Shown: positions 45,256 through 57,792, counted from the first letter of the stretch. The stretch: DNA of 64,000 nt from Zanthoxylum bungeanum (GCA_019454045.1 SKCR01035562.1:1-64000), one strand, 5' to 3'. Made by a program: numbers and translations. The notes: generated by a model not told the origin, from the sequence alone.

Positions 45256-46622
45256 CTAGGTGACATTCAAAAACTTTAGCCAGCAAGGTCTTTGTAAACG
45301 GATCAGCAAGTTCTCTACGGATGCAATCTTTGTGACGGTAACGTCTCCTCTCTGCACTATCTCCCTGATGAGATTATATTTCCTCTCTATATGCTTTCCC
45401 CTCTTGTGGTTTCTTGGTTCTTTGAAGTTTTCAACCGCACCACTATTATCGCAATAGAGTATGAGTGGTCTATCCATATCTGGAACAACTTCCAGATCTC
45501 CCAAGAATTTACGGAGCTAGACTGCTTCCTTAGCCGCTTCACAAGCTGCTACATATTCAGCCTCCATGGTGGAGTCATCAATACAAGATTGCTTTATGCT
45601 CCACCATACAATAGCCCCACCACCTAGGGTGAACACTGATCCAGATGTAGATTTCCTTGAATCGACATCTGTCTGAAAATCAGAATATGTGTATCCCTTT
45701 AGGATCATATCCTCACCAGAATACACAAGCATATAATCTATCGTTCTCTTAAGATACTTGAGAATGTGTTTCACAGCCACCCAGTGATCCAATCCTGGGT
45801 TAGACTGAAACCTACTGACTACTCCCACTGCAAAACAAATGTCCGGTCTCGTGCATAACATGTCATACATGAGACTACCAACTGCTGAGGCGTATGGGAT
45901 ATGTCTCATTTCCTCAATATCTTGAGGTGTCTTAGGAGACTGTTCCTTTGACAAATGAATTCCATGTCGATAAGGCATATTGCCTTTCTTGGAATTTTGC
46001 ATCCCAAATCGCACAAGGATCTTGTCGATATAGGACGCCTGAGACATAACTAACAGTCGTTTCTTGCGATCCCGAAGTATCTGGATCCCAAGAACATAAC
46101 TGGCCTCTCCCAAATCTTTCATTTGAAATTGGTCTGCTAGCCAGGTTTTCACGTCTGATAATATCCTTACATCATTCTCAATGAGTAAAATATCAGCAAC
46201 GTATAAAACAAGAAAAATCACCTTCCCGTCAATGACGCGCTTGTATACAGAAGGCTCATCAACATTCTACTCAAAATTATAAGACTTGATTGTTGTATCA
46301 AATCTTACAGTTTGCAAACCTTTTGCTATTGATCTTGGGCACTGAACCCTTCTGGTTGTATCATATATATACTTTCATCAGGATTGCCATTCAAAAATAT
46401 AGTCTTGACATCCATTTGCCAAATTTCATAGTCATAATATACGGCAATGGATAGAAGAGTGCGGATGGATTTAAGAAAAGCTACTGGCGAGAAAGTTTCC
46501 TCATAGTCAACTCCCTCTTTCTGGGTATAACCCTTGGCCACTAATCTAGCCTTGAAGGTCTGTCCCTTCCCATCTGATCCCCTTTTCCTTTTGTATATCC
46601 ACTTGCAACCTATGGGTTCCAC
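45256..46622 (-). pseudogene. Copia C1 RT and RNase H (inactive)
   Basis: 46326-46622 has the RT start ([40 protein letters not shown]). 45517-46221 has LYVADILLIENDVRILSDVK (about 46170-46206): the copia YVDD active site has Asp changed to Ala. Then MLCTRPDICFAVGVVSRFQS and RNase H (SDFQTDVDSRKSTSGSVFTL, STMEAEYVAACEAAKEAV). 45256-45504 is the RNase H end (YCDNSGAVENFKEPRNHKRG). About 55 bp containing the YGLKQA-type motif are missing near 46312 compared with C2. The YVAD change and this deletion make it inactive. Confidence 0.92.
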
Positions 46623-46636
46623 CCCATTAGGTTAGT

Positions 46637-48374
46637 CTACAAGTTCCCAGACCGAGTTGGAGTACATGGACTCCATCTCTTGGCTTTGAGCCATTCCTCT
46701 TTGTCAAAGTCATCCATTGCACTACTGTAGGTCAATGGATCATCTATGCCATCGCTGGATGCGACAACTTGTGCCTCTCCAACCCCTAGGTAGCGATCAG
46801 GTTGTCGTACAACCCTCCCCCTGTGTCTAGGTGGTAGATCATTCTTACTAGGTAGCAACTAATTATCAGATGTTGAAGGTGCTATGTATTTGTCAACTTT
46901 CGTTGACGATGGCTTGCTGGTCGAACCAGTAAGTACCTCCTCGAGTAATACCTTACTACGAGGCTTGAACTCCTTCATATAGTCCTCCTCTAGAAACGTA
47001 GCATTTGTCGATACAAACACTTTGTTATCATCAGGACTGTAGAAGAATCCACCCCTAGTCTTCTTAGGATAGCCTACAAATAGGCACACCTGAGAACGTG
47101 GTTCCAACTTTGTAGTCTTATTCTTCAGCACATGTGTTGGATACCCCAATAAACGGAAATATCGTAAACTAGTTTTAGACCATTCCACAACTCTAAGGTA
47201 GTCTTAGGAACATATTTAGATGGAACTACATAGATCTCATCATGTCTAGTAGGGTTCGATTTCTCCTTTCTGCAACACCATTTTGCTGTGGTGTTCCAGG
47301 TGCTGTGAGCTGGGATACTATCCCATGCTCAACTAAGAATTCCTCGAAGTCTGTGTCGAGGTATTCCCCTCCACGATCTGATCGCAGAGTTTTGATTGTC
47401 TTACCTAATTGGTTGAGGCACGATACTCCTTGAACTTTTCAAAGCTATCTGATTTGTGATGCATTAGGTAAACATACCCATATCTTGAATAATCGTCAAT
47501 GAATGTGACGAAGTATTCATAACCACCTCGGGCTTTTACATTCATCGGTCCGCAAACGTCTGAATGTATTAGTTCAAGTGGTTGATTAGTTCTTATACCT
47601 TTTCCAGTAAAAGGTCTCTTGATCATTTTACCTTCTAAACAGGATTCACAAACTGGCAAAGTCCCGAGCTTTAACTGGTTTAAGGCTCCGTTCTTTATCA
47701 ATCTATTTATCCGGTCAAGGTTGATGTGACCAAGTCTAATATGCCATAGATATGTGTCATCATGAGAAATCTTTGGCCGTTTAGTTTTAGGTTTTTCCAC
47801 CTTAAACATTTCAGCGTTGAGCAGTGACCTATGTGTTAATGGTCTTAACACATACAAGTTATTTTCTGAGTTTCCTGTGCATATAGTTAATCTATTTCTA
47901 CCAATAATAACCAAATTGCTATTAAAAGAAACTGAATAACCATCATCCAAAAAGTTTAGAAACATAAATCAAATTCCTGCGAAAACCAGGAATGAATAAC
48001 ACATTGTTCAAATTTAAATAACTATTATTAATAAAATTTAAATTGGAAACTCCCACCGCTCTTGCTGAAACGACATCCCCTATCCCGACCCTCATGGTGT
48101 AGTCACCTTCAACAAGGTCCCTCCATGAATCAAGTAGCTGCAAAGAAGAACAAACATGGTTAGTGGCTTCAGAATCAACAATCAAAGCGGATTTATCATC
48201 CTCCACTAATTGAGATTCAATAACGAGTAAATCATATTTACATTTTTCCTTCTTCTCCTTCAGCTCAGCAAGGTATTTAGGACAGTTCCTTTTCCAATGC
48301 CTATTCTTGTCGCAGTGGAAACATTTTCCTTTGGGCTTGGTATCCTTAGAGCCTTTCTTGTTCTTCTTCTTCAT
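46637..48374 (-). pseudogene. Copia C1 zinc knuckle, protease and integrase (broken)
   Basis: 47943-48374: zinc knuckle CFHCDKNRHWKRNCP, then protease SALIVDSEATNHVCSS, where the usual DSGA has Gly changed to Glu. 47405-47965: pre-integrase and integrase zinc region (WHIRLGHINLDRINRLIKNG, CESCLEGK) and catalytic start HSDVCGPM, FIDDYSRYGYVYLM. 46859-47188: integrase C-terminal part (LRYFRLLGYPTHVLKNKT, VCLFVGYPKKTRGGFFYS). 46637-46858: linker RHRGRVVRQPDRYLG. A DRGGEY-like stretch with the second Asp region (SDRGGEYLD) is in yet another frame near 47350-47395. Confidence 0.88.
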
Positions 48375-49060
48375 GGGCTTCCCTTAGCCTTCCCAGCGCT
48401 TTTCTTCTTCTTCTTTGCAGATTTAGAAGACTCGGCAACATTTGCCTATGCACTGAACTTACGAGGATCCACAAGCATGGACTCGTAATGGGTGAGCTCA
48501 TTAAGCAGTTGGGTCAAAGTAAAAGATAACTTGTTCATAACATAGTTGCTTTTAAACTGCTGGAAACTCTTCGGAAGAGTTTCCATAATCATGGTCACCT
48601 GGCTACGCTCGTCAATACGAGCTCCATGGGTTTCAGCAGTGTTGAGATAGTCATCATCCTCAAGAGTTGCTCTCGGACTGATGTCCCATCCTACATCCTA
48701 GCAGTCATCGCTGAGACCATGGCCTCATGATGTTGATGCTCCGAAGGCTGCCCAAACATGCCCTGCAATGACTCCATCATCTGAGATGCTAGAGCCATAG
48801 GTTCATGCTTTGCAGCAAGAACCTCATACATCCCTGCTAGCAAGTAGTAGCGGGCTTTCTCATTTGCTGCGACCCATTTCTAGAAGGTATCGCGCACAGC
48901 TTGGCCAACATTTCTGGCCGGTTCGGGAGGACGTTCCTCCGTCAGGACAAACTTTAGGTCTTCACAGACTAGGATAGCGTTCATGTTACTTTTCCACTTA
49001 ACATAGTTTTCTCCCGTTAATTTATCGTTTGAGAGTATGGAAATAATTGGAGAAACCATG
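48375..49060 (-). pseudogene. Copia C1 gag (broken)
   Basis: ATG at about 49060: MVSPIISILSNDKLTGENYV is followed by KWKSNMNAILVCEDLKFVLT, the typical copia gag start. Then VGQAVRDTF and MMESLQGMFGQPSEHQHHEA precede stops and shifts around 48700-48590. The zinc knuckle follows in the next entry. No long uninterrupted frame remains. Confidence 0.78.
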
Positions 49061-50600
49061 GCTGAAAAATAAAATAAACATGCATTTAATATTCATTCAT
49101 CGCATATTAAAATCATCAAAGAATTTTGGCATAAAATTAAACATGATGCATGAACCATGAATAATGAATTAGAAACCTAAGAGAATTACTATGCCACGAA
49201 AATTTATCATCCCACAAGTAAATGCCGCCGTAGGGTAGGTCAAGTACTCACATGATAGATCGAGATAATCTTAGTCAATTTAATATATGCGAGAATAACT
49301 CTTATTCCTATATTAAACAACTACCGTTTTATTTGATCAAGGAATATTATTAACAGTTAATTATTCCTTTGTGAGTGTAACCGCCGTTTCGGGATTCTTG
49401 GACTTAACGAGTGAAGTGCCGCCGTAGGGTAGGTCAGTTCACAAGATACATCTATAATCCCTATCCTCTCGGAACCCAAACCTGATATTGACCCAAAATG
49501 GACACCATCCGTAGGGGGATGAAAACAAAGCCGTCTCGAGGCGCCTTTTGAATCTCATATTTTTGGACTAACAACGGAGATCGTGGGATATACTGTCGTA
49601 TATCCCTCTCCCACTCACTATTTTAAATATTAATGTTTCTATCTAAAATATCTTATATTTTTATTAACTAGTGTGGATAAACTTATGGCGGCTAAATCAT
49701 AATTATTATTTACACTAATTTGTCATAAGTGAGCTAATCAATTTTAACTATTAAAATTGTGTCACTAATATTTCATTAGTCTCTACTAACAGATATACTC
49801 CATTAAACTAATTTAATTAGAGTGGAAAAGTGAGCTATTACATTTTAACTTTTAAAAAACTAGCCACTTAAAAGTGAGCAATGGAATTTATGTTCGGTTT
49901 CCATCTTATATACCAATGAAATTTATTATGCTCCCATTAAGCCCAATATATAAGAATTCAAATTTTAAACCATTAATCCAACTAATCTAATTAATTGATT
50001 TCCATGCATATCATATTCTAATTTAAACATTTTAAATTACATAAAATCACAATTTTATGTCTATAATGATAATGCATCTATGACATGTTATGGCATGAAA
50101 AATACATGAGTGGGCACCCTAAGCTATATGACATGTTATTCAAACAATTCGAAATAAACATACATACAACATAAAAAAATATTTTGCATTGAGCGAGCTC
50201 TTATTTTTCCTATACTAATCTAATTAGTACATAAGATCCACCAAGGCATCCATTGGTCTTCAAATCCTGCTCCAAAGTGGTGTTGGTTCCACACGCGTCT
50301 TCGTTGCTCCATATTACAAAATTGAAATTTTACATTGAAAAATAAAATTACAACAAATGTAAACAATGGCCTTATGGCCTTACAACCCAAAAACAAAACC
50401 AACTACAAAAATAAGAGTCGGAAAAATTTAAGACCAATGCAAAATCCATTCATCACATAAAATAATAAAACCATTCATCATATGAATATCACAATGTGCC
50501 CACTAATCTAAATATGCATATCATATTTCAACTCATATAAATATATTAAAAATAGAAACTTTAATTAAAAAGTGAAGGGTTAAGAACACTTGTCAACCTC
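49061..50600 (-). other. C1 leader (5' untranslated region)
   Basis: About 1.5 kb, AT-rich, no coding signal. The motif TGCCGCCGTAGGGTAGGTCA occurs twice (49223-49242 and 49417-49436, + strand). The C2 leader keeps the second with one change (about 54425-54445). Confidence 0.75.
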
Positions 50601-50613
50601 GCTTTTGATGCCA
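50601..50613 (-). other. C1 primer binding site, degenerate
   Basis: Minus strand TGGCATCAAAAGC, close to the initiator Met site TGGTATCAGAGC with changes, two bases from the LTR edge TGTAGG at 50616 (+ strand). Confidence 0.6.
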
Positions 50614-50615
50614 AT

Positions 50616-52928
50616 TGTAGGAAACACTTTACTCACTCGCGCAGCGGAAGCGATTTGGCACACGGATTGACCTTGAAAAATTTTTCTGCTTTACCCTTCC
50701 TTTGCCGAATGTAATCGTGGATATACTGAATTTTACTTCTGTTTCGGACAAGATTTTAGCCCCGGAATGCCCCCGAAACAGTCCCCGAACGGCCCGCAAA
50801 CTGCAATGAATTAATAGACTGTTTTGCATCCGTTACACAACCGAACTACACACAAATCAGTCCACTATTTGTGTGAACTGCTGTGATGAAATAGGTCTGA
50901 TTTTATCACTCAGAGATAGTCCCAACTCAGCCCCCAAAATGTCCCCAAGGTGTTTCCCAAAATTTTGAATTAAACGAAACAAAACGAGCCCCGAATCAAG
51001 AGGCAAAGGTGCGGTAATGAGGTGAAATAAAGCCTCACTACAGTGACCGTGAAGAGTGAAGGAGAAGATGATTTGTTCGTCACCACAAAGTCTTCCGAGC
51101 TATATCTCGTTACCAACGGAAAGTAGTGTGGGCTACACAAAAAAAAAAAAAAAAATCCCTAAACGTTTTAGAGATTTTTAATCACACTTGATTTTGTTTT
51201 TCTTCTAATTATCTTCAATGGTGTTTTTCTACTTTTGAGAGAATGGAGAAGAAGAAGAAGACTAGGGTTGCAATAGTGAGAGAGAGGCCAAAAAAAATCA
51301 TATTTTTCTTTTTATACTTAGGGTTTTAATTAAAAAAATAAAACAAAATCCAAAGATTTCCTACCTTGCAATTTTCGGCCAATGGATGGAATGTCCATTC
51401 AATTTTGTAACATCTATTATTTAATTACCATAATAAAGAGATGTTACAAAGATTAAATATGTAATTGCCTTTCAAGAAGTGTAACATCGAAATAAAAGAT
51501 TTAATTGTCAAAAAAAAAAAATCCTTCCTCTTTCTTCATGAAGAAATCGGCCACACACATGTAAATGCAATAAAAATTTTGTAACACTAATATTTACTTT
51601 CCATAAAAGAAAAGATGTTACAAAATAAAATGGTTAAATGTCATTTAACAATTTGTAACTTCCAAATTAAAACCAAGGGTTTGCAAAACCCAAAATTTGA
51701 AAATTACAAACTTGACCTTGCATTTAATTATATCTAATATAATTAAATAACATGTGTTCAAATATCTTATATTTAATAAAACTATATATTAACATTTAAT
51801 ATAAATTTTCAAGTGTGACAATTAATATTATTAATCATAATAATAATATTCATACCTTTGTGAGTATTAGTCCAATTATACTAAATCCGCTATAGTGAAT
51901 CGAGCTAGCACGGGGACCAAATGGACCTACGTTTCCGAGCTCCAATAATCTCGAAATATTAATTAAGCTCTTAATTAAATATTCCGAATTATTAACTCCG
52001 GGTTATTCCACTAAAAACCCGAAGTTGCACTCTCGTTGCCGCAATGAAATATTAAGCCGAATCAAGTCGGTGTCCACCGATATAGTCATTACATACGAAT
52101 TGACCCTTCACGAGCATCTCGTAATTAGAGTCGGGTCATAATGCCCGTTATATACCCCTCTAATTATTTTTATCTTAAGTACCATTGATTCTCTAATGAA
52201 CAATTTATTCACAACTATTATGAATATTAATCTTTTTATTCATAATAGAAAGACTTGAGCGCTCAAATCGTTCAAGTACCAAATCAATCCTTAAGAAAGA
52301 TACTCATCTACTTCTCACAAGAAGGAGTGAACTCCATGTCTATGTAAAACGTTCCCAGCTACAAAACAAACTATGCCCCCAAAGTACGTAGCTATTAGTC
52401 GGGACTGCAACACCAACCTCACCTTTGTAAATCAAATGACACAGCCTGCCATGCAGGAGTTCGTAGTACACTCAGGATTAAGATCAATCCATATATGACC
52501 ATCAAGTAGATTGAAATGACTTTCTTTGCTTAACAGATATTATAAGAATGTCATTTCTATCTGGGTCCAGTCCTCTATGATCGCATCATACAAGGTGTCT
52601 CCATTTTCATGTTTCTACATGGACGATCCGGATCAAGATCGCCATATAAATATAGAATGGACCACAACTATAGATAAACCACAAATAAAGTACCCGCTTT
52701 GTTTACTTTCTATGGACTATTTAGGATTACTAGCTTCAGACTTAAATCCTCTTGTGTATGACACTTATACACTAAGTCTTAAGGTACATAAGTAATCTAG
52801 GGTATGTAAGAAGATATTTAATATGCGAAATTAAACAAACAATTTGATGAATGAATAATGCATCGTTTTATTTCAAAACTTATAAAACCGTTTACATCAC
52901 ATGTAACTCTAGGGCATACATTCCAACA
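50616..52928 (-). repeat. Copia LTR (about 2.3 kb) shared by C1 and C2
   Basis: Bounded on the left by the C1 primer site and on the right by the C2 purine tract (52929-52938). On the minus strand it begins TGTTGGAATG and ends CCTACA. It therefore acts as 5' LTR for C1 and 3' LTR for C2. The right 1043 bp match the C1 3' LTR; the left 1.27 kb have no second copy here, so the full length rests on the two boundary signals. It contains an A run at about 51139-51155. Confidence 0.7.
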
Positions 52929-52984
52929 ATCTCCCACTTGCACTAGAGCAAATGGGACATGTCACGTAATCCTAGACCATCTAG

Positions 52985-54360
52985 GTGACCTTCAAAAACT
53001 TTAGCCGGCAAGGTCTTTGTAAACGGATCAGCAAGGTTCTCTATGGATGTAATCTTTGTGACGGTAACGTCTCCTCTCTGCACTATCTCCCTGATGAGAT
53101 GACATTTCCTCTCTATATGCTTTCCCCTCTTGTGGATTCTTGGTTCTTTGGGTTTGCCACCGCACCACTATTATCGCAATAGAGTGTGAGTGGTCTATCC
53201 ATATCTGGAACAACTTCCAGATCTCCCAAGAATTTACGGAGCCAGACTGTTTCCTTAGTCGCTTCACAAGCTGCTACATATTCAGCCTCTATGGTGGAGT
53301 CAGCAAAACAAGATTGCTTTATGCTCCGCCATACAATAGCCCCACCACCTAGGGTGAACACTGATACAGATGTAGATTTCCTTTAATCGACATCTGTCTG
53401 AAAATCAGAATCTGTGTATCCCTTTAGGATCATATCCTCACCAGAATACACAAGCATATAATCTCTCGTTCTCTTAAGATACTTGAGAATGTGTTTCACA
53501 GCCACCCAGTGATCCAATCCTGGGTTAGACTGAAACCTACTGACTACTCCCATTGCAAAACAGATGTCTGGTCTCGTGCATAACATGACATACATGAGAC
53601 TACCAACTGTTGAGGCGTATGGGATATGTCTCATTTCCTCAACATCTTGAGGTGTCTTAGGAGACTGTTCATTCGAAAAATGAATTCCATGCCGATAAGG
53701 CAGACTGCCTTTCTTGAAATTCTGCATCCCAAATCGCACAAGGATCTTGTCGATATAGGACGCTTGAGACATAGCTAACAGTCGTTTCTTGCGATACCGA
53801 AGTATCTGGATCCCAAGAACATAACTGGCCTCTCCCAAATCTTTCATTTGGAATTGGTCTGCTAGCCAGGTTTTCACGTCTGATAATATCCTTACATCAT
53901 TCCCAATGAGTAAAATATCATCAACATATAAAACAAGAAAAACCACCTTACCGTCAATGACGCGCTTGTATACAGAAGGCTCATCAACATTCTGCTCAAA
54001 ATTATAAGACTTGATTGTTGTATCAAATCTTATATTACAAGATTGAGATGCCTGCTTGAGTCCATAAATGGACCTTTGCAGTTTGCAAACCTTTTGCTCT
54101 TGACCTTGGGCGATGAACCCTTCTGATTGTATCATATAGATACTTTCATCAGGATTGCCATTCAAAAATACAGTCTTGACATCCATTTGCCAAATTTCAT
54201 AGTCATAATATGTGGCAATGGATAGAAGAGTGCGGATGGATTTAAGCAAAGCTACTGGGGAGAAAGTTTCCTCATAGTCAACTCCCTCTTTCTTGGTATA
54301 ACCCTTGGCCACTAGTCTAGCCTTGAAGGTCTGTACCTTCCCATCTGATACCCTCTTCCA
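52985..54360 (-). pseudogene. Copia C2 RT and RNase H (active-site residues kept)
   Basis: 53383-54312 is a 309-codon frame: [72 protein letters not shown] (YVDD intact, about 53916-53935), KDLGEASYVLGIQILRYRKK, MLCTRPDICFAMGVVSRFQS, SDFQTDVD and then a stop. 53113-53361 continues RNase H (FTLGGGAIVWRSIKQSCFAD, TIEAEYVAACEATKETVWL, LYCDNSGAVANPKNQ). Lineage looks Tork/Angela-like, with modest confidence. It is better preserved than C1 but has lost the rest of its polyprotein. Confidence 0.9.
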
Positions 54361-55348
54361 ACAGTTAATTATTCCTTTGTGAGTGTATCCCGTCGTTTCG
54401 GGATTCTTGGACTTAACGAGTGAAGTGCCGCTGTAGGGTAGGTCAGTTCACAAGATACATTTAGAATCCCTAACCTCCCGGAACCCAACCTGATATTGAC
54501 CCAAAATGGACACCATCCGTAGGGGGACGAAAACAAAGCCGTCTCGAGGCGCCTTTTGAAGCTCACATTTTTGGACTAACAACGGAGAGTATATCCCTCT
54601 CCCACTCACTATTTTAATTATTAAGGTTTCTATCTAAAATATCTTATATTTTATATTAACTAGTGTGGATAAACTTATGGCGGCTAAATCATAATTTTTA
54701 TTTACACTAGTTTGTCATAAGTGAGCTAATCAATTTTAACTATTAAAATTGTGTCACTAATATTTCATTAGTCTCTACTAACAGATATACTCTATTAAAC
54801 TAATTTAATTAGAGTGGTATAAGTGAGGTATTACATTTTAACTTTTAAAAAACTAGACACTTAAAAGTTTAAAATTCATCAAATTCTAAATGGTCAAAAT
54901 TTTAATTAAACATTTTAATAAATCTTGGCGTCATAAAATCCAATGGTACGTGGAATTGTATCCTGAGTGCCGATCACATTTCCGTCCATTCGGAATCAAC
55001 TATGTAATTTATGTCTGGGTATCCATCCTATATATCAATGGAATTTATTGTGTACCAATTAAGCCCAATATATGAATTCAAATTTTAAACCATTAATCCA
55101 ACTAATCTAATTAATTGATTTCCATGCATATCATATTCTAATTTAAACATTTTAAATTACATAAAATCACAATTTTATGTCTATAATGATAATGCATCTA
55201 TGACATCTTATGGCAGGAAAAATGCATGAGTGGGCACCCTAATTATATGACATGTTATTTAAACAATTCGAAATAAACATACATACAACATAAAAAATAT
55301 TTTGCATTGACCGGGCTCTTATTTTTCCTATACTAATCTAATTAGTAC
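54361..55348 (-). other. C2 leader remnant
   Basis: About 990 bp matching 49343-50236 of C1 apart from indels. No coding signal. Confidence 0.8.
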
Positions 55349-55741
55349 ATCTTGAGGTCATTTCTTTGGAAGGGTAGTGAGCTTGTTTCGACAGGGGCGA
55401 AGGTGGCTTGGGATAGAGTTTGTTTGCCTGTCAAGAATGGGGTTTGGGGATTTAGAAGCTAGAGGATTGGAATAAGGCGGCTATTACTAAGCACTTATGG
55501 TTTCTTAATTCGGGTAAGAATCCTCTTGGTCTACGTGGGTTCGTTCTTACTTGTCGAGGGGGCGTAGTTTTTGGGAAGTTACATGTCCTAGTGATTGTTC
55601 ATGGAGTTGGCGGAAAATTTTAGGCCTTCGTAATTTTGTGCGTCGTAGGATGAGGTTTCATATTGGGAATGGTGAGAATGCTTTATTATGGTATGACAAT
55701 TGGCACCCTCTGGGACCAATTATGGTAACTGTTGGCGCTGG
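55349..55741 (+). mobile_element. LINE scrap L1d (connection region of ORF2)
   Basis: About 390 bp closely matching L1b 27703-28163: ILRSFLWKG(S)-type start, then RSFWEVTCPSDCSWSWRKIL and RRRMRFHIGNGENALLWYDN, in shifted frames. It is cut on the left by copia C2 and on the right by gypsy A6, which inserted after GCTGG (55737-55741). An internal deletion removes about 70 bp against L1b (after CCAATT). Confidence 0.85.
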
Positions 55742-56391
55742 TGACATGATCCAGGCCGACAACAAACCAAAGGACGCATTACAAGTGCCAGAAGGGCCAA
55801 TTACGAGGCAGAGGACCAAAAGACTTAGAGAAGCAATGGCGGGATTAGTTCAGAGTTTTATGGTCGACTGCAACAAACAAATAGAGATGCATGTGGGCTT
55901 GGATGGAAAGGGCCGAAAACCATTTCACTTGGCCCAAATCAGTTTAGAATAAAGCTTCCTAGGCATTTGAAGACTTAAAGACTTGATATTTGTGTAATTT
56001 CGTTTTTAGGGGCATTGTTGTCTTTATGCCTTTAGGGTTTCTTTTTGTAACACTATTTAAGCTTACTTTCTTCTTCATTTGAGCGAACCAACGAAATTTG
56101 TAAACTCAAAAGCTTAAAGCTTTGGCTATGGCCGAATTCTTGTAAGGGAGGGATTCCCCTTTTCAAGTTTGAATCGACTTATCAAGTTTGGCAAACTTAG
56201 TGCGTCTCCATTTGCTAGCAAAAACACTACAAGGATTCATCTTAAGGGTTCTCAAGGGCAAGTTCTTTGTGGGTCTTCTTTGTGGCCTTGGAAGGGTTTT
56301 GTTCCTACAAAATCAAATTCGCGGTTCTTGGGGTTCTGTCCGTTGCTTGGGGTTTACTTGGATTTCGAATCTCTAATTGGGTTTCTTGTCA
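55742..56391 (+). repeat. A6 5' LTR (family A)
   Basis: 650 bp, TGACATGATCC...TTTCTTGTCA, followed by TT and the primer site. Contains the 68-codon C-terminal frame near its start. Confidence 0.95.
56053..56061 (+). promoter_or_regulatory. Possible TATA box in A6 5' LTR
   Basis: CTATTTAAG, conserved at the same position in all family A LTRs here. A plausible RNA polymerase II promoter element; inference from sequence and position only. Confidence 0.4.
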
Positions 56392-56393
56392 TT

Positions 56394-56405
56394 TGGTATC
56401 AGAGC
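56394..56405 (+). other. A6 primer binding site (initiator Met tRNA)
   Basis: TGGTATCAGAGC, two bases after the LTR, exact complement of the initiator Met tRNA 3' end. Confidence 0.95.
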
Positions 56406-56730
56406 TCAGGGTTCCAAGGTCTGATTTTTCTATCTTTCCTTTTGTTTGATTCTGTTTTTTATTTTGTTCTTTGTTATTTTCGTTTCAGTTCTTATTGGAT
56501 CTTGTTTCTGTTTTTGTTTTGTTCATATTCTGGATCTGGTTTTTGTTGTGAAGCATATTCTGGATCTGGTTTTGTTGTTCTGCATATCAGTTCATCTTTT
56601 ATATCTTTTTCCAGTTCTGGCTTCTGTTCTGTTCTTCCTATCAGTTTGTCATAGTCATTCCTGTTCTTTAGCATATGTTTAAGAAATAAACATGTTCTTG
56701 CGGCTGTGTGTTTTGTTTCTAAACCCCTAC

Positions 56731-57180
56731 TGAAGTCTGAAATCAGACCTGAAATCTTAGCTTATGAAATCAGACCTAAAACGTAACCTTTGAAATCTGC
56801 CTCTGAAATCAGACTCTGGGTTCAGACCCTGAAACTTAACCATTGAATCAGCCTCTGAATCAGACACTGACCAGTAACCCGCGAAATTAGCCTCTGAGAT
56901 CAGACCCTGAAACTTAGCCTCTTAAATCAGACTCAGACCAGTAGCCTCTGAATTCAGACCCTGACCAGTAACCTCTGAAAATTAGCCTCTGAATTCAGAC
57001 CCTGAAATCAGACCCTTATTCGACTCTGAAATCAGACACTGACCAGCAAGCTCTGACTTCAGACCCTGGATTCAGACCCTCATCAGACTCTGAAATCAGG
57101 CTTTGAAAACCAGCCTCTAAAATAAGAACCTAAATCAGCCTCTGAAATCAGAACCACATTTAGCATCTGACGTTATCAGA
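56731..57180 (+). repeat. Leader minisatellite of family A (about 15-bp unit)
   Basis: About 28 imperfect units such as CTGAAATCAGACC and CTGAAACTTAGCCT. Same array as 18871-19290 in A2, opposite strand. Unit order partly corresponds between the two copies, so it was present in the shared parent. Confidence 0.85.
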
Positions 57181-57494
57181 AAAGAAAATAAAAAATGGAC
57201 TTGAGTGATAGTGATCGCTTGAGCAAAAAAAAAAAAGTGAAATTTTTTGGTTGAATCTAGTTTGTTCCATATTATCATTTAGGTGCCCATGGAGGGTATT
57301 CCATCAAAATTTCTATAGAAGTACCAAATTTTCATCTCTCTCCCGAAATTGCATACGACCGTGAATTTGCATGCTTATTTTTTTTTCCATTGTGCTACTT
57401 GTTTACTCCTTATTATTTCTAATTACTCTAGCTTAAGTATTATTGATTGAGTCTCCGTCATTACTATTCCTGTCGTGGGTTTTGTTCCGCCTGC

Positions 57495-57536
57495 CTATAT
57501 ATATATATATAGATATATATATATATATATATATTA
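57495..57536 (+). repeat. TA microsatellite in A6 leader
   Basis: About 20 TA units with one GA interruption. Family copies have far fewer at the same place (about 18539 in A2, 35792 in A4, 3070 in A1), so it expanded in A6. Confidence 0.85.
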
Positions 57537-57792
57537 TTGGGTCCGTTGTGTGCATGCTAGCTTGAGGACTACATTTGTTTGTATCTTCTTGGATTGAGTG
57601 TGGTTCACATTTGAATTGAGGACGAACTCAAGAGTGGTAAGGCAGTGATTGTGAGCACAATATCGGGTAAAAGCCAATAGAGTGCAAACACGAGTGGAGT
57701 GATATCATTCGAGTGAAAACACGTGAGATTATGAGATTTAGATATGTTGCTTTACTTTCTTGTTATTTCTAATCTGTTTGTTTAGTGTTGAG

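Larger units (their letters stand above)
44169..52928 (-). mobile_element. Ty1/copia element C1
   Basis: Minus-strand copia: truncated 3' LTR (44169-45203), purine tract, pol with RNase H and RT before integrase when read backwards (integrase upstream of RT, the copia order), protease, gag, long leader, degenerate primer site at 50601-50613, then an LTR (50616-52928) apparently shared with C2. Pol is full of breaks, with changed active sites. The 3' LTR lacks the part equivalent to 50616-51885, where LINE L1c abuts. Confidence 0.88.
52929..55348 (-). mobile_element. Ty1/copia element C2, internally deleted
   Basis: Minus strand: purine tract, RNase H, RT, then at about 54360 a direct jump to leader sequence matching C1 from about 49343. 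About 2.8 kb equivalent to integrase, protease and gag is missing. The leader ends at about 55348, about 400 bp short of a primer site and 5' LTR; LINE scrap L1d follows. Confidence 0.88.
56406..57792 (+). other. A6 leader (5' untranslated region)
   Basis: About 1.4 kb. It has T-rich sequence with repeated TCTGGATCTGGTTT, then the minisatellite, an A run at about 57224-57235, the conserved TTCCATATTATCATTTAGG block, a TA microsatellite and the block before gag. The hydrophobic frames over 56169-56682 come from the T-rich stretch and are not conserved as protein. Confidence 0.8.

Noticed and set aside
54369..54566. 65-codon minus-strand frame in the C2 leader
   Set aside because: The equivalent C1 leader does not keep the frame.
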